32,598 nt of DNA, from positions 1 through 32,598 of the forward strand of contig VEPA01000192.1 of assembly GCA_012026675.1 (NCBI GenBank). Direction: 5' to 3'. Positions 1 to 7,195 of this stretch are shown in pieces. This DNA comes from Betaproteobacteria bacterium. GTDB taxonomy: Bacteria; Pseudomonadota; Gammaproteobacteria; Burkholderiales; Rhodocyclaceae. A program made the translations under genes and the position numbers. The first letter of the stretch is position 1, and every line of letters starts with the position of its first letter. The notes under the pieces are model-generated. The model was not told the DNA's origin. It did no database searches and saw only the letters and a program-made list of their open reading frames with translations.

Positions 1-15
1 GGGGAGGGTGGTCCC

Positions 16-723
16 ATGAACGGCAGCGGCGACGAGGTTGCGGCAGAGGAGCGCCGCGCCAGCCACATCCGCAGCTTCGTCCTGCGCCAGGGCCGCGTCT
101 CCGACGCGCAGCGGCGTTTCCACGAGGAAGGCATGCCGCGCTGGGGAATTCCCTACCAGGCCGCCTTGCTTGACCTCGACGCCGTGTTCGGGCGCCAGGC
201 GCCGCGGATTCTCGAAATCGGCTGCGGCATGGGCGAGACCACGGCGACCATCGCTGCCGCACAGCCGCAAAACGACTACCTCGGCATCGAGGTGCACACG
301 CCCGGCGTCGGCAGCCTGCTGAAGGAAATCGCCACGCGCGAACTTTCCAACCTGCGCGTGATCCAGCACGACGCCGTGGAAGTGGTGCGCGACATGCTCG
401 CACCGGCATCGCTGTCCGGCATCCATGTTTTCTTTCCCGACCCGTGGCCGAAGAAGCGCCAGCAAAAGCGCCGTCTGATCCAGCCTGAATTCATCAAGCT
501 GCTGGCGACGCGCCTGGTGCCGGGCGGCTACCTGCATTGCGCGACCGACTGGGAAGACTATGCAATCCAGATGCTGGCGGTGCTGTCCGGCGAAGCGCTG
601 CTGCAGAACACGGCCAAGGGCTTTACGCCACGTCCGGCGTACCGTCCGCAAACCAAGTTCGAAAGCCGCGGCTTGCGGCTGGGACACGGTGTGTGGGATG
701 TCGTTTTCCGCCGCAGGAACTGA
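16..723 (+). CDS. trmB: tRNA (guanine-N7)-methyltransferase TrmB
   Basis: This 235-residue protein transfers a methyl group from S-adenosylmethionine to N7 of G46 in the variable loop of tRNAs, in the cytoplasm. The SAM-binding glycine loop [10 protein letters not shown] is at residues 65-74. The family hallmark [10 protein letters not shown] is at 139-148, and a basic, tRNA-contacting stretch follows. Length is normal for bacterial TrmB. A GGAGG ribosome binding site precedes the ATG. The stop lies two bases before the start of the downstream diguanylate cyclase, so the two are probably cotranscribed. The gene upstream is outside the window. Confidence 0.97.
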   Translation: MNGSGDEVAAEERRASHIRSFVLRQGRVSDAQRRFHEEGMPRWGIPYQAALLDLDAVFGRQAPRILEIGCGMGETTATIAAAQPQNDYLGIEVHTPGVGSLLKEIATRELSNLRVIQHDAVEVVRDMLAPASLSGIHVFFPDPWPKKRQQKRRLIQPEFIKLLATRLVPGGYLHCATDWEDYAIQMLAVLSGEALLQNTAKGFTPRPAYRPQTKFESRGLRLGHGVWDVVFRRRN

Positions 724-725
724 GC

Positions 726-1883
726 ATGCTCGGCCTCGACGTTCGCTCCGTCATCCTGATTGCAGGCACCATGAGCCTGTTGATGGCGGTGGTGCTGTTC
801 TTCCTGCGCCGCAACTACCCGCCGACCATCAGGGGTCTGCGCGAATGGGCGGCGGCTCCGGTGATACTGTTCCTCGCCACCCTGCTGTTCGGCGCACGCG
901 GCGCGATCCCGGATTTTTTCTCGATCGTGATCGGCAACCTGTTCCTGCTGAGCGGCTTGGCGCTGCTCTATTTCGGCAGCCAGCGCTTTCTCGGTTTCAA
1001 GCCCTCCGTGGGGCTCTGGACCGGCGTGATCATCCTGGCGCTGGCGCCGCTGTTCTGGTTTTCGCTGGTCGAACCGCACTACGGTGCGCGCATCGGGATC
1101 ACCTCCTCCCTGCTGGCCACGATGTCCTTTGCCCATGCATGGGTGATTCTGCGTCATGCGCCACGCACCTTCTCCACCTACTTCACCGCAAGCGCCCTGC
1201 TGTCGCTCGCGCTGGCCCAGACCTTGCGTTTCCGCTCCGCCTTCGGCCTGTCCGCCCATACCGTAAGTCTCGACAACTTCCTGCCCGAGCAAACCGCCTA
1301 CATCACGGTCTATACCCTTGCCATGCTGACCACGACCATCGGCACGGTGCTGATGGCCACGGACAGGTTGCGCGGCGAACTCGAGCATCTGGCGACCCAC
1401 GATTCATTGACAGGCGCGTTCAACCGGCGCGCGCTAATCGAGGCCTGCGAACTGGAACTGTCGCGCTGCCGCCGCAGCCGCGGGAGCATGGCGCTGCTGA
1501 TGATCGACCTGGATCACTTCAAGACCATCAACGATACCCATGGGCATCCGGTCGGCGACCGGGTGCTGATCGATTTCGTCGCCCGCGTCAAGTCCCTGTT
1601 GCGGCAACCCGACCGGCTCGGCCGCTTCGGCGGCGAGGAATTCGTCGCTCTGCTGCCCGAGCCCGCGCTGGACGAAGCCCGCGTCGTCGCGGAACGGCTG
1701 CGCGCCACGATTGAATCCAGCGCCGGGGAGTTGCCACCATGCACGGTGAGCATCGGCATTACCGTGAGCCGGCCCGACGATGCCGGCCTCGATGAAATCA
1801 TCTCGCGTGCCGATGCTGCGCTGTACCAGGCCAAGCGTGCCGGGCGCAACCGTGTCGAGCTTGTTGTGCAGCGGCCGCAATGA
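726..1883 (+). CDS. Membrane-anchored GGDEF diguanylate cyclase
   Basis: This 385-residue protein is predicted to make cyclic di-GMP from two GTP. The N-terminal half (about residues 5-205) is six or seven hydrophobic segments, a membrane sensor module of no family I can name. The C-terminal GGDEF domain carries GGEEF at 302-306, a catalytically competent variant. Exactly five residues before it is RQPD (293-296), a canonical RxxD inhibitory I-site, so product feedback is expected. The reading frame is open further upstream, but the ATG at 726, two bases after trmB, gives a sensible membrane N-terminus. Its stop overlaps the start of nnrS (ATGA), implying translational coupling to a nitric-oxide-associated protein. 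Confidence 0.92.
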   Translation: MLGLDVRSVILIAGTMSLLMAVVLFFLRRNYPPTIRGLREWAAAPVILFLATLLFGARGAIPDFFSIVIGNLFLLSGLALLYFGSQRFLGFKPSVGLWTGVIILALAPLFWFSLVEPHYGARIGITSSLLATMSFAHAWVILRHAPRTFSTYFTASALLSLALAQTLRFRSAFGLSAHTVSLDNFLPEQTAYITVYTLAMLTTTIGTVLMATDRLRGELEHLATHDSLTGAFNRRALIEACELELSRCRRSRGSMALLMIDLDHFKTINDTHGHPVGDRVLIDFVARVKSLLRQPDRLGRFGGEEFVALLPEPALDEARVVAERLRATIESSAGELPPCTVSIGITVSRPDDAGLDEIISRADAALYQAKRAGRNRVELVVQRPQ

Positions 1884-3040
1884 GGATTGCCGCGCATCCC
1901 TTCTGGCTAGTCGGCTTCCGTCCCTTTTTTGCCCTGGCCTGCCTGTCGGGACTCGGCCTGCCGCTGCTCTGGGTGTCGATTCATCTTGGCGCGCTGCCTG
2001 CGCCGGACACTTCGTTCAGCGCGGTGCAGTGGCATGCCCACGAGATGTTCTTCGGCTTCGGCTGGGCCGTGCTCGGCGGCTTCCTGCTGACTTCGACCAA
2101 GAACTGGGTGCAGATCCGCGGCTACCACGGCGCGTCGCTGATCTTTCTGGTCGCGGCGTGGCTGTTCGAACGTGCCGGAATGTGGTTCGGCGCACGCTGG
2201 CCGGTCTTCCACTTCGAACTTTCCAGCAAGCTGTTTCTGGGCACTATCATCGCCATGCTGCTGTGGACCCTGGTGCGCCATCGCAAGGACGACAGCTACC
2301 GCGACAATTATTTCTTCCTGCTGATCCTCCCCGCTTTCCTGGTCGCCAAGCAGCTGATGCTGAGTGTCGAGCATTTCCAGATCGGCATCGTCATGGCCAC
2401 CGGCCTCTTCCGCGTCGCCTTCCTCGTCATGCTGGAGCGCACGCTGACCCAGTTCATGAAGAACATCTTCCAGGTGGACATCTTGCGCCACCCGTTGCTG
2501 GACAAGGCCATCAAGCTGCTTGCGCTGCTGTTGGTCGGCGCCGGCTTCATGCCGCCGCCACTGGCAGGCTGGCTTTCGCTGCTGCTGGCGACATTGCTGG
2601 CCGGCAGATTCTTCTTCTGGAAGCCGCAACTGGCCCTGCGCCGGCTCGATCTCGGCATCATGTACCTGGGCTATGCCGGCATCGTGCTGCAGCTGCTGAC
2701 CGAATTTCTCGGCCAGGTCGCGGCACCTGTCTGGGTCGGCGCCTTTTCGACGCACGTGTTCGGCCTGGGCGTCATGGGCCTGATCATTCCGGCGATGCTG
2801 ATCCGCATCGCCAAGGGCCACACCGGCAGGAAGGTGGTCTTCGAGCCCATCGACAAGGCGGTGCTCTGGATCATGATCGCCGCCTTCCTGCTGCGCGTCG
2901 TCGCACCGCAGTTCCATCCGCAGGGCTATGCCACATGGCTGATTCTGGCCGCCTGCGGCTGGTGCGCCGGCTTCGGCATCCTGGCCTGGCGCCTGATTCC
3001 GTTTCTGCTGCAGCCGCGAATCGACGGCAAGGAACACTGA
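1880..3040 (+). CDS. nnrS: NnrS family membrane protein
   Basis: This 386-residue polytopic protein has about twelve hydrophobic segments. It opens with HPFWLVGFRPFF, the typical NnrS start, and contains the conserved W-H-A-H-E-M segment near residue 55. NnrS proteins are heme- and copper-containing inner-membrane proteins found in denitrifiers and NO-exposed bacteria, and they relieve nitrosative stress, although their biochemical activity is unsettled. The start overlaps the stop of the diguanylate cyclase gene. No denitrification enzymes lie in the window, so the link to NO here rests on family membership. A hairpin at 3123-3140 lies downstream. Confidence 0.93.
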   Translation: MRIAAHPFWLVGFRPFFALACLSGLGLPLLWVSIHLGALPAPDTSFSAVQWHAHEMFFGFGWAVLGGFLLTSTKNWVQIRGYHGASLIFLVAAWLFERAGMWFGARWPVFHFELSSKLFLGTIIAMLLWTLVRHRKDDSYRDNYFFLLILPAFLVAKQLMLSVEHFQIGIVMATGLFRVAFLVMLERTLTQFMKNIFQVDILRHPLLDKAIKLLALLLVGAGFMPPPLAGWLSLLLATLLAGRFFFWKPQLALRRLDLGIMYLGYAGIVLQLLTEFLGQVAAPVWVGAFSTHVFGLGVMGLIIPAMLIRIAKGHTGRKVVFEPIDKAVLWIMIAAFLLRVVAPQFHPQGYATWLILAACGWCAGFGILAWRLIPFLLQPRIDGKEH

Positions 3041-3122
3041 TGCACTAACGCTCATGGTCAACTGAGACCACCCGCAGAGAATTAAACACGCGAGAAGCGA
3101 ATTGAAGGCCCGCCCCTCCCGT

Positions 3123-3148
3123 CCTCCCCTCGCGGGGAGGCTTCTATT
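3123..3148 (+). terminator. Candidate terminator after nnrS
   Basis: CCTCCCC (3123-3129), loop TCGC, and GGGGAGG (3134-3140) form a perfect 7-bp GC stem followed by CTTCTATT. The T content is modest, so it is a moderate rho-independent candidate. It would separate the trmB-nnrS transcript from the convergent dioxygenase gene. The remaining bases of the gap 3041-3199 show nothing else recognisable. Confidence 0.55.
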
Positions 3149-3199
3149 CAGCTCGCGTCGCTCGGCTATTACCCACCGCTCCGAACGAGTTATTTCACG

Positions 3200-3829
3200 C
3201 TAAGGCGCAATCACAATATCGAAGCGTAGCGTTCCCGGCGCATCGGCCTGCGCTACGCCGACCAGACGGGCACGCACCGCCGCGTCGACAGACATGAACA
3301 GGCCGTCGCGCTGATTCTGGCGACCGGCCTCGCCGGGCAAATACATCTGCGTCACCAGCAGTTCGCGCCCGCCGCGGCTGAGGCGGAAATGCACATGCGG
3401 CGTGCGTCCCGGATAGGCGACCGGCATCACCGTGCGGAAGCGGTAGTCGCCACCGCTGCCGGTGGTGGCGCGGCCGTAGCCGCGAAAATTCGGGTCTAGC
3501 GGCACGGGGCTGTCATCGTGGGGGTGGTGGTAGCGGCCATGGCCATTGGTCTGCCAGATCTCGACGAGCACGCCAGCCTGGGCGCGGCCGGCGGTGTCCT
3601 GCACGCGGCCGACAATGGTCAGCGGCGTGCCTAGCGCCTGCCCGCGGCCGTCGACAGTCGTCAGGTCGTTGCCAGCGGCTGTATCGGGCTGCAAGGGATA
3701 GAAAGGGCCGAGCATCTGGGCCGGCGTCGCCGGTGTCGCAGCAGCGCTGCAAAGCGACCACGGCAGGACCGCGAGCAGAGGCAGCGACAGGACAAAACGG
3801 CGACGGGTCGCCGCGGGCTCCGCGCTCAC
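3200..3829 (-). CDS. Tat-exported intradiol ring-cleavage dioxygenase
   Basis: This 209-residue protein belongs to the protocatechuate 3,4-dioxygenase/catechol 1,2-dioxygenase fold, which cleaves catecholic rings between the two hydroxyls using Fe(III). All four family iron ligands can be placed: Y100 (GRYHHP), Y139 (MPVAYP), H145 and H147 (PHVHF). The LDPNFRGYGR segment at 111-120 matches PcaH-type proteins. The N-terminus has TRRRF followed by a hydrophobic stretch to about residue 32, a twin-arginine signal, so the enzyme should be periplasmic and folded before export, unlike classical cytoplasmic PcaGH. The start is GTG, overlapping the TGA of the mlaF-like gene (GTGA), so the two are translationally coupled. 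The substrate cannot be read from sequence. Confidence 0.88.
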   Translation of the reverse strand: MSAEPAATRRRFVLSLPLLAVLPWSLCSAAATPATPAQMLGPFYPLQPDTAAGNDLTTVDGRGQALGTPLTIVGRVQDTAGRAQAGVLVEIWQTNGHGRYHHPHDDSPVPLDPNFRGYGRATTGSGGDYRFRTVMPVAYPGRTPHVHFRLSRGGRELLVTQMYLPGEAGRQNQRDGLFMSVDAAVRARLVGVAQADAPGTLRFDIVIAP

Positions 3830-4635
3830 GAGGGCAATTCGAGGGCGCTGGTGAAAGGCTTATGGGGATAGTGAAAAGCCACCGGTCCGTCCGGTTCGGC
3901 ATGGATGAACTGGTGCACCGGAGGATCGGCCGAACTCAGAAGTTCTTCCGGCGTGCCGGAGGCGACCACCACGCCGCCATGGATGAAGTAGGCATAGTCC
4001 ACCACCTTCAGGGTTTCCGAAACGTCGTAGGTGACGACGATCGACGTGCCGCCGAGCGCATCGTTGAGGCGGCGAATCAGCTCAGCGATGAGATTCAGCG
4101 AAATCGGATCGAGGCCGGCGAAGGGCTCGTCGTACATGACCAGCATCGGATCCAGGGCAATGGCCCGCGCCAGCGCCACGCGCCGCGCCATGCCGCCGGA
4201 GAGCTCGTTGGGCATCAGGTTCCGCGAGCCGCGCAGGCCCACCGCGTGCAACTTCATCAGTACCAGGTCGTGGATCAGGTCGTCGTGCAGGTCGGTCAGC
4301 TCGCGCATGGGGAAGGCGATGTTTTCGTACACGGAAATATCGCTGAAAAGTCCGCCGGCCTGGAACATCATGCCCATGTTGCGGCGCATTTCGTAGAGCC
4401 CCTTGTTGTCGAGCTCATGGACGCCGCGGCCGTCGACACGGACCGCCCCGCGGTCGGGACGCCGCTGGCCGCCGATGAGTTGGAGGATGGTGCTCTTGCC
4501 GGCGCCGCTGACGCCGAGTATGCCGACCACCTTGCCGCGCGGCACGGCCAGCTGGATGCCCTTGAGGACCTGGTTGGTCCCGTAGGCAAAGTGCAGGTCT
4601 TCGATTTCGATCAGGTTCTTCGAGTGGTCATTCAC
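3826..4635 (-). CDS. mlaF: MlaF-type ABC transporter ATPase
   Basis: This 269-residue ATPase resembles MlaF, which energises phospholipid (Mla) or related MCE-type transport at the inner membrane. Walker A GVSGAGKST is at 41-49, the Q-loop glutamine at 92, signature LSGGM at 145-149, and Walker B with catalytic glutamate at E170. The end (PDGPVAFHYP) is MlaF-like. The position normally held by the H-loop histidine is Y203 (VVTYDVS). The open frame extends to 4848, but the GTG at 4635 is chosen because AAGGAAG lies about seven bases upstream and the alignable ATPase begins a few residues later. No MlaE, MlaD, MlaC or MlaB gene is nearby, so partners must lie elsewhere or the protein serves another permease. 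Confidence 0.88.
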   Translation of the reverse strand: MNDHSKNLIEIEDLHFAYGTNQVLKGIQLAVPRGKVVGILGVSGAGKSTILQLIGGQRRPDRGAVRVDGRGVHELDNKGLYEMRRNMGMMFQAGGLFSDISVYENIAFPMRELTDLHDDLIHDLVLMKLHAVGLRGSRNLMPNELSGGMARRVALARAIALDPMLVMYDEPFAGLDPISLNLIAELIRRLNDALGGTSIVVTYDVSETLKVVDYAYFIHGGVVVASGTPEELLSSADPPVHQFIHAEPDGPVAFHYPHKPFTSALELPS

Positions 4636-4793
4636 GCCGTGGCTTCCTTGTCTGTCGATCGCGGTCGATCGCCGGGCATTATGGTGACACATTTCGCCTG
4701 GCTCGAAGCAAGCTCGAGGCCACGCCGACCATCGCGAACATGCCCGGCACGGGATGCGCGGCACCGCTGCCGGCCGGCGAGTCTGCGGCGTCG

Positions 4794-5720
4794 TCAGCGC
4801 AGGCAGACGCCGAGTCCGGGCTGGATTTCGTTGTCGTCCACGGCACAAGCCGGAAACGGCTCGCGGCGCATTTCCACGCCCTGAACGTCGCGATACACCA
4901 GTTCATCGGTATCGAAGACATATTCCGGATGGATGGCATTGTTCCAGCAGCTGAGAAAATAAGTATAGAAGGCGGCGAAGAATCCTCGGTTGGGCTTGGC
5001 CGGCTGCAAGGCGAAGACGTATTCGGGAAACTTGTCGCTTTCGCGACTGTTATGGCAGCAGCGGACCCAAACATGTTCCCCGGTAAAGATCAGCTTCCAG
5101 AAGGGTGGCGCCTCGTAGAAGCGGACGGTGACGTTCTTGCCGGCCATTTGCAACTGTCGCAGGCTGTCGATGCTGGTCCGGATTCCGCGGAGCAAATTCG
5201 TCTGCGCGGCAGGATCGGCATGGGCCGCGGCATAAGCCGCCGCCCCCGAACCTACGGGATTGAGCAGCATCACGCGAATTTCGTAGTACTCCTGCAGGAT
5301 GTCGTGCAGCGGGCTGTCCGGGGCGGCAAAGGTGCCGTAGCCGCTGATTGCCATGATATTCACATCGCGCTTCCAGGGCAGGCGGCGCAACTGCTGTTCC
5401 TTGCCCCAGCGCGACAGCCAATCGTCGCTTTCCCTGGCATAGACCAGGGAAGCGATGTTGCTGATGCGCGCCTGGCCACGAAAGTCCCATGCAATCTTGA
5501 TCAGATTGAACAGAAGCACCAGCACCGCAGCGAAGCCCAACTCCGTATAGAGCAGCGCTTGCGCATCGCCTTCAACTTTCGGCCACCAGTTGAACAGGAC
5601 GTAGCTGGCCGCGGTCGGCACCGAGAATGCAATGCCGAGGGCCAGCAAGGTGATGGCCGCATGGCTGGCAATATGGCTCAGGCCTTTCCAGAAATGTATG
5701 GATGACGTTTTGGGCAGCAT
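4794..5720 (-). CDS. Hypothetical membrane protein, possibly PLD-like soluble domain
   Basis: I do not recognise this 308-residue protein with certainty. Two hydrophobic segments lie at about 17-46 and 56-78, so the N-terminus forms a membrane hairpin. The remaining 230 residues look cytoplasmic and globular. Patterns such as VNIMAISGYGTF near 119, IRVMLLNPVG near 149 and NVTVRFYEAPPFW near 197 resemble the strand pattern of phospholipase-D-like or DUF5919-type domains. I see no HxKxxxxD motif, so catalysis is doubtful. GGAG about eight bases upstream supports the ATG at 5720. It is followed by a 158-base gap before the mlaF-like gene on the same strand. Confidence 0.75.
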   Translation of the reverse strand: MLPKTSSIHFWKGLSHIASHAAITLLALGIAFSVPTAASYVLFNWWPKVEGDAQALLYTELGFAAVLVLLFNLIKIAWDFRGQARISNIASLVYARESDDWLSRWGKEQQLRRLPWKRDVNIMAISGYGTFAAPDSPLHDILQEYYEIRVMLLNPVGSGAAAYAAAHADPAAQTNLLRGIRTSIDSLRQLQMAGKNVTVRFYEAPPFWKLIFTGEHVWVRCCHNSRESDKFPEYVFALQPAKPNRGFFAAFYTYFLSCWNNAIHPEYVFDTDELVYRDVQGVEMRREPFPACAVDDNEIQPGLGVCLR

Positions 5721-5819
5721 GGTTTCTCCATTGACAAGAAAAACCGATTAATGCAAGCCCGGGGCCAACAGGCGTAATTCTTTACAATCAGCTACTTGGA
5801 GCAAGACCCTGATCTCAAG

Positions 5820-5839
5820 CTGTCGTCATTCAACGACAG
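5820..5839. repeat. Short perfect inverted repeat
   Basis: CTGTCGT (5820-5826), spacer CATTCA, and ACGACAG (5833-5839) form a perfect 7-bp palindrome about 100 bases upstream of the 308-residue membrane protein gene. There is no T-run, so an operator is as likely as a terminator. The rest of 5721-5921 holds no gene or promoter that I can support. Confidence 0.35.
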
Positions 5840-5921
5840 GATTTGCGCAGCCAGGGACAAGGTGCTGTTCGTGGAGCCGATTTGATGTCGCGAATAGGCG
5901 ACATTGAGCGCCCGCAGGCGG

Positions 5922-6046
5922 CTATGGCAGAAAGCAGCCCGGCAAGCGATTGAGGAAGCGCCGGCCCTGCACCGTCGGTCGAATCAGTCCGTCCACGGTC
6001 TTCAGAAGCCCTGCGCGCCGTGGCTGCAGCGCCGACTTTTAGTTGC
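5922..6046 (-). pseudogene. 3' remnant of a second hemW
   Basis: Reading the minus strand from about 6046 to the TAG at 5922-5924 gives the C-terminal end of a HemW-like protein: RRAGLLKTVDGL, then RPTVQGRRFLN. The intact gene at 7196 ends RREGLLETVDGR, RPTAQGRRFLN. Over 5947-6023 versus 7221-7297 I count 62 identical bases of 77 with no gap. An in-frame TAA occurs about a dozen codons upstream of the matching segment, and similarity fades beyond about 6050, so this is a 5'-truncated, non-functional copy. The sequence differs too much for a very recent duplication. It may derive from a related strain or an old duplication that later gained the solute-binding gene. Confidence 0.82.
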
Positions 6047-6154
6047 GGCCGCTGCGCTTAACGCCGATAAAGCCGGCGTTAGCCTCCACTCAAAATTCGT
6101 TTTAGGTGGTGGTCAAATCCAGCCGTTGGCAGCATGACCGAGGCCACAATTGCC

Positions 6155-6183
6155 TTGACGCGCTTCGGCTGTCTTCCTATAAA
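6155..6183 (+). promoter_or_regulatory. Sigma-70 promoter of solute-binding protein gene
   Basis: TTGACG (6155-6160) and TATAAA (6178-6183) are separated by 17 bases, close to the sigma-70 consensus. Transcription would start near 6190, leaving a 5' leader of about 38 bases. A GGAAGG ribosome binding site at 6218-6223 precedes the ATG at 6228. This suggests the gene is an autonomous unit. Confidence 0.7.
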
Positions 6184-6227
6184 AGAAACATTGTTAGGGA
6201 ACAGTACCAACTTCACTGGAAGGCGCG

Positions 6228-7028
6228 ATGCGTACACTTAACTGGCCAAGCGCCATGATTCTTGGACTACTCATCGGCGGCTGCGCGATAGTGCAGACTG
6301 GCGCGAGTTCTGAAACCAAGGCGGCGTTGGCCCCTATGGGAAAGCTCCGGGTCGCATTCATCTCGGTGCCGTTATATGCGTCCAAAGACTCCGCGACGGG
6401 CGAACTAAAAGGCGTTGCGGTCGATCTCGGGAAGGATCTCGCACAGCGCGTCGGCGTGCCCTACGAACCGGTCGGCGATCCTAACCCTCCTGCCCTGATT
6501 GGCGGTGCGAAGTCCGGCGAATGGGACGTCGCGCTAATGGGAATCAATGCCGAGCGCGCGGCGTCGATGGATTTCTCGGCTCCTTTCATGGAAGTCGAAC
6601 AGGGTTACCTTGTCCGGGCCGGTGTTCCAATCGCCACGGCGTCAGACGTAGACAGGGCCGGCATTCGGATCGGGGTACTCGAAAAGGCCGGCGCCGACCT
6701 CCATCTTTCAGGCACTTTGAAGAATGCGGTGCTGGTCCGCATCAAGAGCCTCGAGGAAAACTATGCCCTGCTCGATGCCGGAAAGGCCGACGTGATTGCC
6801 GCAACCAAAACGGCCCTTTTCGCCGGGGCAGCGAGCCGGGCGGGTTCGCGAGTTCTCGACGGCCGGTTCCTGGTCGAACCGATCGGAATGGGAGTGCCAA
6901 AGGAACGCGATGCCGCGGCCGCTGCATTTGTCGGCAAATTCGTTGAAGATGCCAAAGCGCAGGGACTGGTCAAGTCTGCGATCGAGCATGCGGGATTGCG
7001 CGGTGTAGCCGTCGCGCCACTCAAGTGA
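6228..7028 (+). CDS. Lipoprotein amino-acid-type solute-binding protein (SBP family 3)
   Basis: This 266-residue protein has a lipoprotein signal with lipobox LIGGC (Cys19), then a two-lobe periplasmic binding domain of family 3. Recognisable features are KLRVAFISVPLYA near residue 39, the GELKGVAVDLGKDLAQRVG region near 58, the WDVALMGINAERAASMDFSAPF region near 99 and VGVPKERDAAAAAFVGKF-like segments near the end. Relatives bind polar amino acids for ABC importers or act as sensor domains. No permease or ATPase gene is adjacent, so this is an orphan binding protein with unknown ligand. It lies between the hemW remnant and the intact hemW, a position suggesting insertion. Confidence 0.85.
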   Translation: MRTLNWPSAMILGLLIGGCAIVQTGASSETKAALAPMGKLRVAFISVPLYASKDSATGELKGVAVDLGKDLAQRVGVPYEPVGDPNPPALIGGAKSGEWDVALMGINAERAASMDFSAPFMEVEQGYLVRAGVPIATASDVDRAGIRIGVLEKAGADLHLSGTLKNAVLVRIKSLEENYALLDAGKADVIAATKTALFAGAASRAGSRVLDGRFLVEPIGMGVPKERDAAAAAFVGKFVEDAKAQGLVKSAIEHAGLRGVAVAPLK

Positions 7029-7102
7029 CGCTCTTTGACCCGCACCAGATCCGACAGACCGATCAGATCAGCGAGTTGTTGTCGAGCTAAATGAGGATTC
7101 TT

Positions 7103-7138
7103 CCGTGCAATTCAATTCTTCCCGGATGATTTGCACGG
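7103..7138. terminator. Inverted repeat between convergent genes
   Basis: CCGTGCAA (7103-7110) and TTGCACGG (7131-7138) are perfect complements around a 20-base spacer. They lie between the convergent ends of the solute-binding gene and hemW. A bidirectional terminator is the simplest reading, but there is no good T-run and a protein site is possible. Confidence 0.4.
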
Positions 7139-7195
7139 TTAACTCATATCGGAAACTTTGAGCAGTGCGCCGCCATCAACACAGGGAAGAAGAAG

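Noticed and set aside
4656-4675. Tandem GTCGATCGC repeat before the mlaF-like start
   Set aside because: Two short copies only, with no clear promoter geometry; could be chance in GC-rich sequence.
6040-6080. attC-like palindrome (TAACGCCG ... CGGCGTTAG) suggesting an integron cassette boundary
   Set aside because: The dyad is only about 29 bases, far shorter than an attC site; one core box deviates from GTTRRRY; no integrase or second attC is seen. It lies at the fading edge of the hemW remnant.
5904-6137. 77-codon plus-strand open frame
   Set aside because: It is the antisense shadow of the hemW remnant.
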